Origin: Sphingomonadales bacterium
Lineage (GTDB): Bacteria; Pseudomonadota; Alphaproteobacteria; SMXS01
Direction of reading: 5' to 3'
Assembly: GCA_022844405.1 (NCBI GenBank)
Contig: JALHLV010000004.1
Span: forward strand, 1-64,000
DNA: 64,000 bases
The position numbers and the translations under genes were made by a program. The stretch's first letter is position 1. Each line of letters opens with the position of its first letter. The notes under the pieces are model-generated. The model worked only from the letters and a program-made list of their open reading frames with translations, did not search any database and was not told the origin of the DNA. Shown piece after piece: positions 1 to 14,384 of the stretch.

Positions 1-101
1 AATCAACGAGCGCTGACCTGCCATCTGAAACCTCCCGCTTCCAAAGACAGATCATTGAATCAGCTTCAGCTACCCAACGCCACCCCATTCCGCAGAGGAA
101 T
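1..101. other. Intergenic start of window, no gene seen
   Basis: I see no supportable coding frame here. One frame ends in a TGA at 14-16 and could be the tail of an upstream gene, but four codons are too few to identify it. If the usual carA-carB order holds, carA would lie upstream of this point. Confidence 0.3.
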
Positions 102-200
102 CCACAAGGGGAGAGGGAATGGTGCCGGAGTTCGCACCACCCTTGGGAGCACTACTGCCCTACTCCCTCTCCCCTTGTGGGAGAGGGCTGGGGTGAGGGG
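102..200. repeat. Palindromic repeat doublet, left flank of DUF559 element
   Basis: Two inverted copies of a CCCTCTCCCCTTGTGG-type palindrome lie at 102-117 (half copy) and 165-200 (full 36-bp copy). The 165-200 copy matches the reverse complement of the copy at 595-630 at 34 of 36 positions. Relatives occur near 25090 and at 52551-52659. This is an interspersed REP-like family. The copy at 165-200 also encodes the C-terminal tail of the DUF559 reading frame. Confidence 0.85.
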
Positions 201-558
201 TCGTCGCGCAGCGACGGTCCGGCGTCGGAACTTCCGGCAGCGCCAGGCGGATAAGTGCAATTACACCATCGAGGTTGGTCAGAATCTCGTTGTTCCAGAA
301 CCGCAGCACCCTGAACCCGTGCTCTTCAAGCACCTTGGTTCGAGCCTCGTCTTCATCCGTTCGCCAGGAATGTTGCCCACCATCGGCCTCGACAACGAGC
401 CGCTCACGCATGCATACGAAGTCCGCGAAGTACGGTCCGATCGGCACCTGACGTCGAAATTTGAAACCCTAGAAGCGCCTGTCGCGGAAGGCATACCACA
501 GCTTGCGTTCAGCATCTGTCTGGTTACGGCGGAGAATGCGCGCGCGCTTGACGGACAT
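160..558 (-). pseudogene. DUF559 endonuclease-domain protein, interrupted by an amber codon
   Basis: Reading from ATG at 558 gives about 132 codons with the DUF559 pattern. An N-terminal part (KRARILRRNQTDAERKLW) is followed by FKFRRQVPIGPYFADFVC, then RLVVEADGGQH and FRVLRFWNNEIL. DUF559 belongs to the PD-(D/E)XK-like nucleases related to very-short-patch repair enzymes. A TAG at 471-469 falls between FRDRRF and GFKFRRQ, where family members continue without a gap, so a CAG-to-TAG change is likely. An alternative GTG start at 447 would lose the N-terminal third. The last residues ([11 protein letters not shown]) are translated repeat. The frame lies between inverted 36-bp repeats, so it is probably a decayed copy of a small repeat-associated element. 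Confidence 0.8.
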
Positions 559-594
559 CGCCCAAATCTAGAGGTTCCGACCCTTCCCAGACAA

Positions 595-630
595 CCCCTC
601 ACCCTAACCCTCTCCCACAAGGGGAGAGGG
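595..630. repeat. Palindromic repeat, right flank of DUF559 element
   Basis: This 36-bp copy is inverted relative to 165-200 and differs from it at two positions. It ends 28 bp before the carB start codon, so it lies in the carB leader. The core forms a stem from CCCTCTCCC and GGGGAGAGGG. Confidence 0.85.
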
Positions 631-658
631 AATGGCAGCCTGCCCGGATCGGACATCC

Positions 659-3901
<3,243 letters not shown>

Positions 3902-3912
3902 TCCTGAAGGTG

Positions 3913-3945
3913 TCACGCCGGGCGGAATACGCCGCCCGGTCGTGA
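3913..3945 (+). terminator. Hairpin after carB
   Basis: CCGGGCGG at 3918-3925 pairs with CCGCCCGG at 3932-3939, and an outer TCACG/CGTGA stem extends it. A T-rich stretch follows (gattgtttt). It lies between carB and greA and may reduce read-through. Confidence 0.6.
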
Positions 3946-3980
3946 TTGTTTTGCGGTACGAAGAATAAGAAGGAACGGCG

Positions 3981-4454
3981 ATGGAAAAGATTCCGATGAC
4001 GGCCCGCGGCCTTGATCGCATCGAGGGCGATCTGCGCCGCTACAAGCTCGACGAGCGTCCGGCGGTGATCCGTGCGATCTCCGAGGCGCGCGAGCATGGC
4101 GACCTGTCGGAGAACGCGGAATACCATGCCGCCAAGGAGCGCCAGGCCTTCATCGAGGGCCAGATCCTCGAGCTCGAGGACATGGTCTCGCGCGCCGAGG
4201 TCATCGACGTGTCCAAGCTGTCCGGGACCACCGTGAAGTTCGGCGCCACCGTCACCGTGCTCGACATCGAGACCGAGGAAGAACGCTCATACCAGATCGT
4301 CGGCGAGGTCGAGGCCGACATCAAATCCGGCTTCCTGTCGATCAATTCGCCGCTTGCCCGCGCCCTGATCGGCAAGTCCGAAGGCGACGAGGTAGACTTC
4401 GCCGCGCCCGGCGGCCAGCGCGCCTACGAAATCCTCAAGGTGAGGTTCGTCTGA
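3981..4454 (+). CDS. greA: Transcription elongation factor GreA
   Basis: GreA rescues backtracked RNA polymerase by stimulating transcript cleavage. The 157-residue length is typical. The N-terminal coiled coil carries [11 protein letters not shown] with acidic tip residues D41 and E44, the same positions as in E. coli GreA. An FKBP-like C-terminal domain follows from about residue 80. A Shine-Dalgarno AAGGAA lies at 3970-3975, just before ATG 3981. The carB-greA-lrp-trxB order is common in alphaproteobacteria. Confidence 0.96.
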   Translation: MEKIPMTARGLDRIEGDLRRYKLDERPAVIRAISEAREHGDLSENAEYHAAKERQAFIEGQILELEDMVSRAEVIDVSKLSGTTVKFGATVTVLDIETEEERSYQIVGEVEADIKSGFLSINSPLARALIGKSEGDEVDFAAPGGQRAYEILKVRFV

Positions 4455-4463
4455 GGCCTCGGC

Positions 4464-4940
4464 CTATCGCTTTTCCGGCAACCCGAACGGTACACCCGGC
4501 TCGTTCTTGGCGCTGCGGATGGTCAACGCCGTCTTGACGTTGGCCACGTTCGGCGCGGGGGTCACCTGCGAGGTCAGGAAGGTCTGGAACTCGTTGAGGT
4601 CGCGGGCGACGATCTTCAGCATGAAATCGATCTCGCCGTTGAGCATGTGGCACTCGCGCACCATGGGCCAGCCGCGCACCATCTCCTCGAACGCCTTGAG
4701 GTCCGCCTCGGCCTGGGAATGCAGGCCGACCATGGCGAACACGGTGAGGCCGAACCCCAGCGCGGCGGCGTTCAACCTTGCGTGATAACCCTCGATATAG
4801 CCGTTCTCCTCCAACGCGCGCACCCGGCGCAGACAGGGCGGCGCCGAGATGCCCACCTGCCGCGACAGGTCCACATTGGTCATGCGGCCATTCTCCTGCA
4901 GCAGCCTGAGGATCTTGCGGTCGATATCGTCCAGCTTCAT
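4464..4940 (-). CDS. Lrp/AsnC family transcriptional regulator
   Basis: The 158-residue protein has an N-terminal winged helix-turn-helix (DDIDRKILRLLQENGRMTN, then DLSRQVGISAPPCLRRVRAL) and a C-terminal RAM ligand-sensing domain. Lrp-type proteins bind amino acids and control amino-acid metabolism. I chose ATG at 4940 (MKLDDIDRKIL) because the upstream in-frame extension is unlike the family. It converges on greA with a 9-bp gap and diverges from trxB. The palindrome at 4988-5000 may be its own operator. Confidence 0.93.
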   Translation of the reverse strand: MKLDDIDRKILRLLQENGRMTNVDLSRQVGISAPPCLRRVRALEENGYIEGYHARLNAAALGFGLTVFAMVGLHSQAEADLKAFEEMVRGWPMVRECHMLNGEIDFMLKIVARDLNEFQTFLTSQVTPAPNVANVKTALTIRSAKNEPGVPFGLPEKR

Positions 4941-4987
4941 GAGGCGTCGTTCCACGGAAGGAAAGGCATCGCCGCGAACGCGGATTG

Positions 4988-5000
4988 GTAATTTAATTAC
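4988..5000. promoter_or_regulatory. AT-rich palindrome upstream of lrp, possible autoregulatory site
   Basis: GTAATTTAATTAC has perfect arms GTAAT/ATTAC around TTA and sits 48 bp upstream of the Lrp-type start codon in an otherwise GC-rich region. Lrp-family proteins often bind AT-rich imperfect palindromes at their own promoters. The assignment is inferred. Confidence 0.4.
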
Positions 5001-5302
5001 AAATTGTGGGAACATTTGCAAAGAATTTCGTCGAAAGTTCCGGAAGCGGCCACGCGGCCCACTTCATGCGCGGCCGGCAGGGCGCACCGGATTGTCTGCC
5101 CCGGCATGCCGAAGCCATCTTCGGCTTCGGCGCGGCGAAATCAGTCGCGAAGCGGTTTCCCTCCGCCACGATCCGCTCTAAATACTGTCTCCACAAACGT
5201 GTTCTGCGATTCCCCCAAGTCCAGAACCGTTCTAGAGTGCACTTGCGAAATAAGGCGCCGGTCTTACCTGAGGGGAACCGGCAGCCGCCAGCGGAGAGCA
5301 GC
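5001..5302. other. Divergent lrp/trxB intergenic region
   Basis: No gene is seen. The stretch holds a 9-bp hairpin, GCCGAAGCC at 5108-5116 with GGCTTCGGC at 5123-5131, without a T-run on either strand. It must carry the trxB promoter, but I cannot pick a convincing -35/-10 pair. Confidence 0.4.
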
Positions 5303-6271
5303 ATGGCAGAACGCATCGAAACCAAGGTGCTGATCATCGGATCGGGACCCGCGGGCTATACCGCAGCGATCTACGCCGCCCGCGCGGCGCTCGATCCGGT
5401 CATGGTCCTGGGTATCCAGCCCGGCGGCCAATTGACGATCACCACCGACGTGGAAAACTACCCCGGCTTCGCCGATGTCATCCAGGGTCCGTGGTTGATG
5501 GACCAGATGCGCGCCCAGGCGGCACATGTGGGCACCACGCTGATTTCCGACGTGATTGTCTCGGTCGACCTGTCGAAGCGCCCGTTCGTCGCCGTCGGCG
5601 ACAGCGGCACCGAATATGTCGGCGACACCCTGATCATCTCCACCGGTGCCCAGGCCCGCTGGCTCGGCCTGCCGGGCGAACAGAGGTTCCAGGGCTTCGG
5701 CGTGTCGGCCTGCGCCACCTGTGACGGTTTCTTCTACCGCGGCAAGGAAGTGATCGTGATCGGCGGCGGCAATACCGCGGTCGAGGAAGCGCTGTTCCTG
5801 ACCAACTTCGCCACCAAGGTCACGCTGATCCACCGCCGCGACGAGCTGCGCGCCGAGAAGGTGCTGCAGCAACGGCTGTTCAACCACGACAAGATCCGGG
5901 TGATCTGGGACAGCGTCGTCGAGGACATCGTCGGCGGCACCGATCCCATGGGCGTGACCGGCGTGCGCATCCACAATACCAGGACCGGCGTCACGTCCGA
6001 GGTGCCGGCCCACGGCGTGTTCATCGCCATCGGCCACACGCCGTCGACCGAATTGTTCGTCGGCCAGTTGCCGCTGGACGACGGTGGCTACATCCTGAAA
6101 AACCCCGACAGCACCTCCACCGCCGTCCCAGGCGTTTTTGCGGCGGGCGACGTGACCGATAAGGTGTATCGTCAAGCGGTGACCGCCGCGGGCATGGGGT
6201 GCATGGCCGCGCTGGAGGCCGAGAAGTTCATCGCCGCCCACGAAGTGCACAAAAAACAGGCCGCAGAATAA
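5303..6271 (+). CDS. trxB: Thioredoxin-disulfide reductase
   Basis: This 322-residue flavoprotein uses NADPH to reduce thioredoxin. It has an N-terminal FAD-binding IIGSGPAGYTAAIYAA, the redox pair C137-A-T-C140 in ACATCDGFFYRGK, an NADPH-binding VIGGGNTAVEEAL and a C-terminal GVFAAGDVTD that contacts FAD. I chose ATG at 5303 because the frame upstream is unlike the family and GGAGAG precedes this codon at suitable spacing. A LysR gene follows on the same strand, as in lsrB loci of other alphaproteobacteria. Confidence 0.97.
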   Translation: MAERIETKVLIIGSGPAGYTAAIYAARAALDPVMVLGIQPGGQLTITTDVENYPGFADVIQGPWLMDQMRAQAAHVGTTLISDVIVSVDLSKRPFVAVGDSGTEYVGDTLIISTGAQARWLGLPGEQRFQGFGVSACATCDGFFYRGKEVIVIGGGNTAVEEALFLTNFATKVTLIHRRDELRAEKVLQQRLFNHDKIRVIWDSVVEDIVGGTDPMGVTGVRIHNTRTGVTSEVPAHGVFIAIGHTPSTELFVGQLPLDDGGYILKNPDSTSTAVPGVFAAGDVTDKVYRQAVTAAGMGCMAALEAEKFIAAHEVHKKQAAE

Positions 6272-6336
6272 ATCAACGCCGCGCGGGAAGCGAGGGGATC
6301 GTCCCGGCGCGGCGCGGATCATCGGGGGAAAGCCCA

Positions 6337-7224
6337 ATGGACTGGGACAAGCTGCGCACATTCTACTCGGTCGCCAAGGCGGGCAGCTTCACGCACGCCA
6401 GCGACGAGTTGAACCTCAGCCAGTCGGCGATCAGCCGGCAGATTTCCGGGCTTGAGGAGAGCCTGGGCTTCGCGCTGTTTCATCGCCACCCGCGCGGCCT
6501 GATCCTGACCGAGCAGGGCGAGACCCTGTTCGGCACGGTGGGCGAGGTGTTCGTCAAGCTCGAGCGGACCGAAGCGATCCTGCGCGACAGCCGAACGGCG
6601 GCGCGAGGACGGCTCAATGTCACCACCACCGTCGGCTTCGGCTCCACCTGGCTGGTACCGCATCTGCGGGACTTCCGGCTCGCCTATCCGGACATCGGCA
6701 TCAACCTGCTGCTGTCGGATGCCGAGATCGATATCGCCATGCGCGAGTCCGACGCGGCGATCCGCTTCCATCCGCCGCATCAGCCGGACCTGGTCCAGCG
6801 GCAGTTGATGACGGTGCACTATCATATCTACGCCTCGCCCGAATATGTGGCGGCGCGCGGCGCGCCCACCTCGACGGCCGACCTGGACAACCACGCCATC
6901 ATCTCCTACGGCCCTGAGGCGCCCCGGCCGCTGCAGGATCTGAACTGGATCATCCACGCCGGCGCCGGCGACCGGGTGCGCGAGCCGGTGCTGGCGGTGA
7001 ACAACATCTACGGCATCCTCAAGGCGGTCGAAAGCGGCCTCGGCCTCGCCGCCCTGCCTGACTACATCGCCACGCCCGGCACCAACCTGGTGCAAGTGCT
7101 GCCGGAGCTGGAGGGTCCGACCTTCAAGGTGTACTTCGTCTATCCGGAAGAACTGCGCAACGTGACTCGAATCACGGTGTTCCGCGACTTCCTGGTGGAG
7201 CAGGTCCGCACCGCCAAGTTCTGA
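6337..7224 (+). CDS. LysR-family regulator (LsrB/VtlR-like by context)
   Basis: The 295-residue protein has an N-terminal winged helix-turn-helix (MDWDKLRTFYSVAKAGSFTH, then ASDELNLSQSAISRQISGLE) and a LysR substrate-binding domain from about residue 90. Its position after trxB and before a structured intergenic region resembles lsrB of Rhizobiales, a LysR regulator next to the AbcR small RNAs. The LsrB/VtlR identity is inferred from position and N-terminal resemblance, not from an alignment. The ATG at 6337 is preceded by GGGGGAAAG. Confidence 0.85.
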   Translation: MDWDKLRTFYSVAKAGSFTHASDELNLSQSAISRQISGLEESLGFALFHRHPRGLILTEQGETLFGTVGEVFVKLERTEAILRDSRTAARGRLNVTTTVGFGSTWLVPHLRDFRLAYPDIGINLLLSDAEIDIAMRESDAAIRFHPPHQPDLVQRQLMTVHYHIYASPEYVAARGAPTSTADLDNHAIISYGPEAPRPLQDLNWIIHAGAGDRVREPVLAVNNIYGILKAVESGLGLAALPDYIATPGTNLVQVLPELEGPTFKVYFVYPEELRNVTRITVFRDFLVEQVRTAKF

Positions 7225-7499
7225 TCGGGCGCGCCACGCCCTTGTCATGCCCTTGTCATGCCGTTTGCCTGTATGGTTTTCAGGCGCACACGCGACGCGT
7301 GGTGAAAGCGCCTTAGCCAACATCCTGGAAAACCAGCCGTATCCTTGATATTGCAGCGCAAAATTTGCTCAGTCCCGACATGTTTTTCTATAAATAACTG
7401 ATTAAAAAAAGGATTGTTTTTTGATATGCTTAAAATGCACGCCTGTATTGCTGCCATCCCGCTGGACCGTGCTGCGCCGCACAATTAACTTTGGACCTG

Positions 7500-7672
7500 T
7501 CACCACGAAGCAACGGTTCAGCGTGGTGATCCGAAAGCCTCCTCATATTGAGGTTTTCGTGGGAGCCGGCTCTATTTCCTCCCCGTTTCTAGAGCCCTCC
7601 CATTCATCGTCTCCCCAAGACGTGAAGTCTTCCCTACACTGCCGGGCTCGCAAGAGCCCGGCATTCTTTTAT
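7500..7672 (+). ncRNA. Candidate trans-acting small RNA, AbcR-like
   Basis: Five stems follow one another in a 573-bp gap after the LysR gene. They are TCACCACG/CGTGGTGA (7500-7507/7522-7529), CCTCA/TGAGG (7541-7545/7549-7553), a long stem TGGGAG+GGCTCTA/TAGAGCC+CTCCCA (7560-7602), AAGAC/GTCTT (7617-7621/7627-7631) and a terminator. The loop of the long stem holds CCTCCCC at 7578-7584, and CTCCCC recurs at 7611-7616, both anti-Shine-Dalgarno-like. The 3' end is set by the terminator. The 5' end is uncertain: 7555-7560 would give about 115 nt, near 7500 about 170 nt. AbcR RNAs (alpha-r15) are known beside lsrB and downregulate transporter mRNAs. Confidence 0.55.
7641..7670 (+). terminator. Strong intrinsic terminator
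   Basis: GCCGGGCTC (7641-7649), a GCAA tetraloop and GAGCCCGGC (7654-7662) form a perfect 9-bp stem followed by ATTCTTTT. It ends the small-RNA candidate. Confidence 0.85.
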
Positions 7673-7797
7673 GTGCCGGCCGCCGTCGCATCCCTCTATT
7701 CAGGCTCGACTTGAGCCGCCCGGTTCGCCATCCTCCAAAGACGCCTGCTAAACGAAACCACGATATTTTCAGGGCCAGCGAAGGGAGACCAGCCATA

Positions 7798-8445
7798 TTG
7801 AAGCGGCTGACTGAACGGCAACTGCGCCGCCGCTCGAACATCCTTTCGGTGGCGCGCCAGCTGATCGCCGAAAAGGGCTACTCCGGGGTGACCATGCGCG
7901 AGCTCGCGGAGCAGAGCGGCGTGGCGTACAAGAGCCTGTACGACCTCTATGGCAGCAAGGACAATTTGCTGGGCAAGGCCATCGAGGAGCGGCTGCGGCT
8001 GGTGTTCGAATCCATCGACCGAGCCGTGACCAGCACCGGCTTCGAGCGCCTGATGGACATCATCGAGCGCGCATCGTCCCACACTCTGGAAATCCCCAAT
8101 CTGGCGCGGGCGCTGGAACCGATCCTGGCCGGCGACCCGGCCAAGTTCTCGATCGGCGAGACCATGCAGAAGTTCCACCGCGAGGCGATCATGGACATCA
8201 GGCGCCAGGGCGACCTGATCGACGGCGCCAATGTGGACTACCTCCTGCACGATCTGATGCTGGCGAGCGGCGCCGTGCGCCTGTACTGGGCCAACGGCGT
8301 CATCGCCGACGAGGATCTGGCCAAGGCGCAGAAGTATTCGGCCGCCAAGGCGGTGTTCCCGTTCCTGACAGGCCCCAGCCGCGACCGCGCCTTCACCCTG
8401 ATCCAGGACCTGCATCCGCAGCTCGCGCGGCGGCGCAAGAATTGA
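7798..8445 (+). CDS. TetR-family transcriptional regulator
   Basis: This is a 215-residue repressor-type protein. The N-terminal TetR helix-turn-helix reads SVARQLIAEKGYSGVTMREL, then AEQSGVAYKSLYDLYGSKDN; the rest is a helical ligand-binding domain without a recognisable ligand class. I chose TTG at 7798 because AAGGGAG at 7781-7787 precedes it by 10 nt. A TTG at 7711 would add 29 residues that look unstructured. It converges on the small membrane protein gene, with a hairpin terminator between them. Confidence 0.8.
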   Translation: MKRLTERQLRRRSNILSVARQLIAEKGYSGVTMRELAEQSGVAYKSLYDLYGSKDNLLGKAIEERLRLVFESIDRAVTSTGFERLMDIIERASSHTLEIPNLARALEPILAGDPAKFSIGETMQKFHREAIMDIRRQGDLIDGANVDYLLHDLMLASGAVRLYWANGVIADEDLAKAQKYSAAKAVFPFLTGPSRDRAFTLIQDLHPQLARRRKN

Positions 8446-8600
8446 GCCCGGCTATATCGCGGAATAATCAGTTGCGCAGTCCCGACGCTCGCGCCTGGAG
8501 CCTGCTGTCGTGCGCGGCATGCTGGGTCACCGGCGGCCAACCTCTCGGTCGATGACCGACAGAGCAAGTGCGTCAAGTTCCAAGGGCGTCCCAAACCTGA

Positions 8601-8633
8601 AAAACCGGGCTCGCGGTCACCGAACCCGGTTTT
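8601..8633. terminator. Bidirectional terminator
   Basis: AAAACCGGG (8601-8609) pairs with CCCGGTTTT (8625-8633), giving A- and T-runs on the two sides. It separates the TetR gene (plus) from the small membrane protein gene (minus), so it can serve both. Confidence 0.75.
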
Positions 8634-8705
8634 CACGGCTTCCACGAGGCCATGTTCCCTGGACCCCTCTGGCCGGAGGGCGTCAGTGAATCGCTCAGGA
8701 CGGCG

Positions 8706-8885
8706 TCAGGCCGCCTTGCGCTCGAGGTGATTGTCCTGCCACACCGGGGCAGGGACGTCCTCCCAGGACGCGACGATCGCTTCGCGCTGCTTCAGGTAGC
8801 CGCGGAACTGGGAGACGATCCAGCCCATCACCAGGAAGGTGAAGGCGAGGACGGGAATGACGAGAACCATTTCGGCGTGCGGCAT
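8706..8885 (-). CDS. Small single-pass membrane protein, function unknown
   Basis: The 59-residue protein has one predicted membrane segment (residues 5-25, VLVIPVLAFTFLVMGWIVS), then a charged tail with FRGYLKQREA. I do not recognise the family. The ATG at 8885 (MPHAEM) is preferred over the one at 8897 because GGAG at 8895-8892 lies 6 nt before it. A shared terminator lies downstream. The Shine-Dalgarno sequence, membrane segment and terminator support a real gene. It may act as a small regulatory subunit, but no partner is visible. Confidence 0.6.
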   Translation of the reverse strand: MPHAEMVLVIPVLAFTFLVMGWIVSQFRGYLKQREAIVASWEDVPAPVWQDNHLERKAA

Positions 8886-9038
8886 GACTGACTCCATCGG
8901 TTGTCATGCAGCCAGAATCGCGCCGGATGGCCAACGCGGCATTGATCGCAGTCAACGCAGCGGTTTCGCGACACTAAAAATCCCATTGTTTCTTTGTCAG
9001 GGACACAGAACCAATGGAGAGGGGCAGAAAGCCGGAAC

Positions 9039-11225
<2,187 letters not shown>

Positions 11226-11280
11226 GGGTCTGTTATATGGCGAGGACAGGCTGTATTTCGAGTCCTCGATTGGCGCTTGA

Positions 11281-12552
<1,272 letters not shown>

Positions 12553-12571
12553 GCGGACACGTCGAGATAGG

Positions 12572-12594
12572 GCGGGAACGGTCGCCGTTCCCGC
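12572..12594. other. Perfect 10-bp stem-loop between aminotransferase and HAD gene
   Basis: GCGGGAACGG (12572-12581) pairs with CCGTTCCCGC (12585-12594) around a TCG loop. There is no T-run, so a terminator is unlikely. It lies directly before the probable non-standard start of the next gene and could affect its translation. Confidence 0.6.
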
Positions 12595-12596
12595 TC

Positions 12597-13256
12597 CTGT
12601 CGCCGCCGAGGCTGGTCATCTTCGACTGCGACGGCGTGCTGGTGGATTCGGAGAAGGTGCAGAACGCGGTGATGGCCGACATGCTCGGTCGCCGCGGCAT
12701 CCGCATGACCGAGGCCGAGGTGGTCCGCGAGTTCATCGGACTGACCGTGCCCGCGGTCATGGAACGGGTTCGCGCCAGCCACGGCATCGACCTGGACGCA
12801 ATCTGGATGGCCGAGATGCACGAGGCCACCGAGATCGCCTTCCGCCGCGACCTCAAGCCGGTCGACGGCGTGCGCGAACTGCTCGAAATCCTGGAGCGTG
12901 AGCGCGTCCCGTTTTGCGTCGGCTCCAACGGCACCATCCCCAAGATGCATATGAGCCTGGGCCTGACCGGCCTGCTGCCGCACTTGAAGGACCGGCTGTT
13001 CAGCGGCGAGGACATGGCGCGCGGCAAGCCGTTCCCCGACCTGTTTCTGCACGCCGCGAAGGCCATGGGCGTAGCGCCCGCCGACTGCGTGGTGATCGAA
13101 GACAGCGCCGCCGGCCTGACGGCGGCGCAGGCGGCCGGCATGGAGGCGCTGGCCTATGTCGCCAACCCGGCGCACCAGCCCGCCGAGCTTTCCGGCGGCC
13201 ATCCGTTCGGCGATATGCGGCAGGTGCCGGGGCTGCTGGGACTGTCACCGTCGTAA
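12597..13256 (+). CDS. HAD-superfamily phosphatase (beta-phosphoglucomutase-like), start uncertain
   Basis: The protein shows all HAD motifs: nucleophile and acid in VIFDCDGVLVDSE, then SNGT, a lysine in GKPFPDLFLHAAKAMGV, and VVIEDSAAGLTAA. It probably acts on a phosphorylated sugar or small metabolite; the substrate is unknown. The first ATG, GTG or TTG in frame is GTG at 12636, which would delete the catalytic FDCDG, so translation must begin upstream. CTG at 12597 (about 219 residues) or CTG at 12612 are the best choices. The preceding gene's stop is only 44 bp upstream, so coupling is possible. Confidence 0.75.
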   Translation: MSPPRLVIFDCDGVLVDSEKVQNAVMADMLGRRGIRMTEAEVVREFIGLTVPAVMERVRASHGIDLDAIWMAEMHEATEIAFRRDLKPVDGVRELLEILERERVPFCVGSNGTIPKMHMSLGLTGLLPHLKDRLFSGEDMARGKPFPDLFLHAAKAMGVAPADCVVIEDSAAGLTAAQAAGMEALAYVANPAHQPAELSGGHPFGDMRQVPGLLGLSPS

Positions 13257-13319
13257 GCGCGCTATCGACATCCAGCCGACAGCGATACAATTCCCCGATT
13301 GACTGGCTGGGGACACTCG

Positions 13320-14237
13320 ATGTTTAAACACATTCTCGTAGCTGTGACGCTTTTCGTCTGCCTGACCGGCAATGCCATGGCGTTCGACGACGCCAAGTGG
13401 CAGGGCCTCTTCCGCACTGCCCAAACCCTTCTGGAAAGCAAGCAGCCGGCGCTCGCCGAGGCCCAGCTTCGTGCGGCGCTGAGCGACGAAATGCCCGACA
13501 ACCTGCGCATCGCGACGCTGACCCATCTCTGCGTGGCGCTCTACCTGCAGTCCAAGCACCAGGAAGCAGTGGCGGTGGCGACGGAGAGCGTCAAGCTGAT
13601 CGAGGCGAGGGAGCCAAACAACCTGCAAGCGCTGGCGACTTCGGCGAGCATCCTAAACATGTCAGCCGCGAAGGTCGGTGACACTGCGGCGGCAACGCTT
13701 GCCGACGAGAAGCTCGAATATCTGAAGGGCGAAATGGTGCTCCAGGCATGGTCCACTGATGAGCGGACTGGCGAAAAGCTTCACCTCCATAGCGGCATCC
13801 GGTTCCCCGCCAGCTTCGGCACCTTCGGCGACCCGCAACCCATGGCCTACAGGCCCGACGGGTCGGACGCTTCCCTGAACTACCGCGGCAGCGGACCAAC
13901 ACCGGGACTGTTGTCGATCTATGTGACGGAGACGCCGGAAACCGTCGCGCAGCACATCGATAATGCTTCCCTGTCGATCCGGATCACGGCCGGAGACACG
14001 GCGCCGATCAGCCAGGGAGAGATATCCATTGTGCACGGCGGCGAAGCGATCCAGGGCCAGCAGAGGATATGGGAATATGGCGAGCGTGGCGGGCGTCTCC
14101 GGGGCAGCGTGGCCGTGTTCCAGCGCGGCAAGTATCACATCAAGTTCCGAGCCACTTATCCGGCCGACGCCAAGGACGCGTTCGAAGAGGCGCAGCGCAA
14201 AGTCATGGAATCGTTCTCGTGGCCCGGCGCATCCTGA
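13320..14237 (+). CDS. Exported protein with TPR-like N-terminal half, function unknown
   Basis: This is a 305-residue protein with a clear signal peptide (MFKHILVAVTLFVCLTGNAMA, cleavage after AMA). Residues 25-120 are helical and resemble TPR-like repeats (TLLESKQPALAEAQLRAAL). The C-terminal half is probably beta-rich and I cannot assign it to a family. It is therefore probably periplasmic. The ATG at 13320 gives the signal peptide at the N-terminus; an upstream TTG at 13299 is less likely. It stands alone, 63 bp after the HAD gene. Confidence 0.7.
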   Translation: MFKHILVAVTLFVCLTGNAMAFDDAKWQGLFRTAQTLLESKQPALAEAQLRAALSDEMPDNLRIATLTHLCVALYLQSKHQEAVAVATESVKLIEAREPNNLQALATSASILNMSAAKVGDTAAATLADEKLEYLKGEMVLQAWSTDERTGEKLHLHSGIRFPASFGTFGDPQPMAYRPDGSDASLNYRGSGPTPGLLSIYVTETPETVAQHIDNASLSIRITAGDTAPISQGEISIVHGGEAIQGQQRIWEYGERGGRLRGSVAVFQRGKYHIKFRATYPADAKDAFEEAQRKVMESFSWPGAS

Positions 14238-14384
14238 CGACAGCCGCCCTACTTGCGGCACCCACCGCCGCGTTGCTGATCCGGAGCCCTGCCCGCTGGA
14301 GAATTTCCTTCATGCGGCGCAGAGTGGCGGCGACAGCGCTGGCCGAAGCCTCAAGGATTCGGGCCTTGTGACGACAGACGGAAG

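Noticed and set aside
160-447. DUF559 gene read as intact from a GTG at 447
   Set aside because: The family continues upstream with KRARILRRNQTDAERKLW in the same frame, separated only by a TAG. The short form would lack the conserved N-terminal helices.
7421-7714. Plus-strand 97-codon frame in the gap after the LysR gene
   Set aside because: Its translation lacks a family, and the interval is made of successive hairpins and a terminator, which fits an RNA better.
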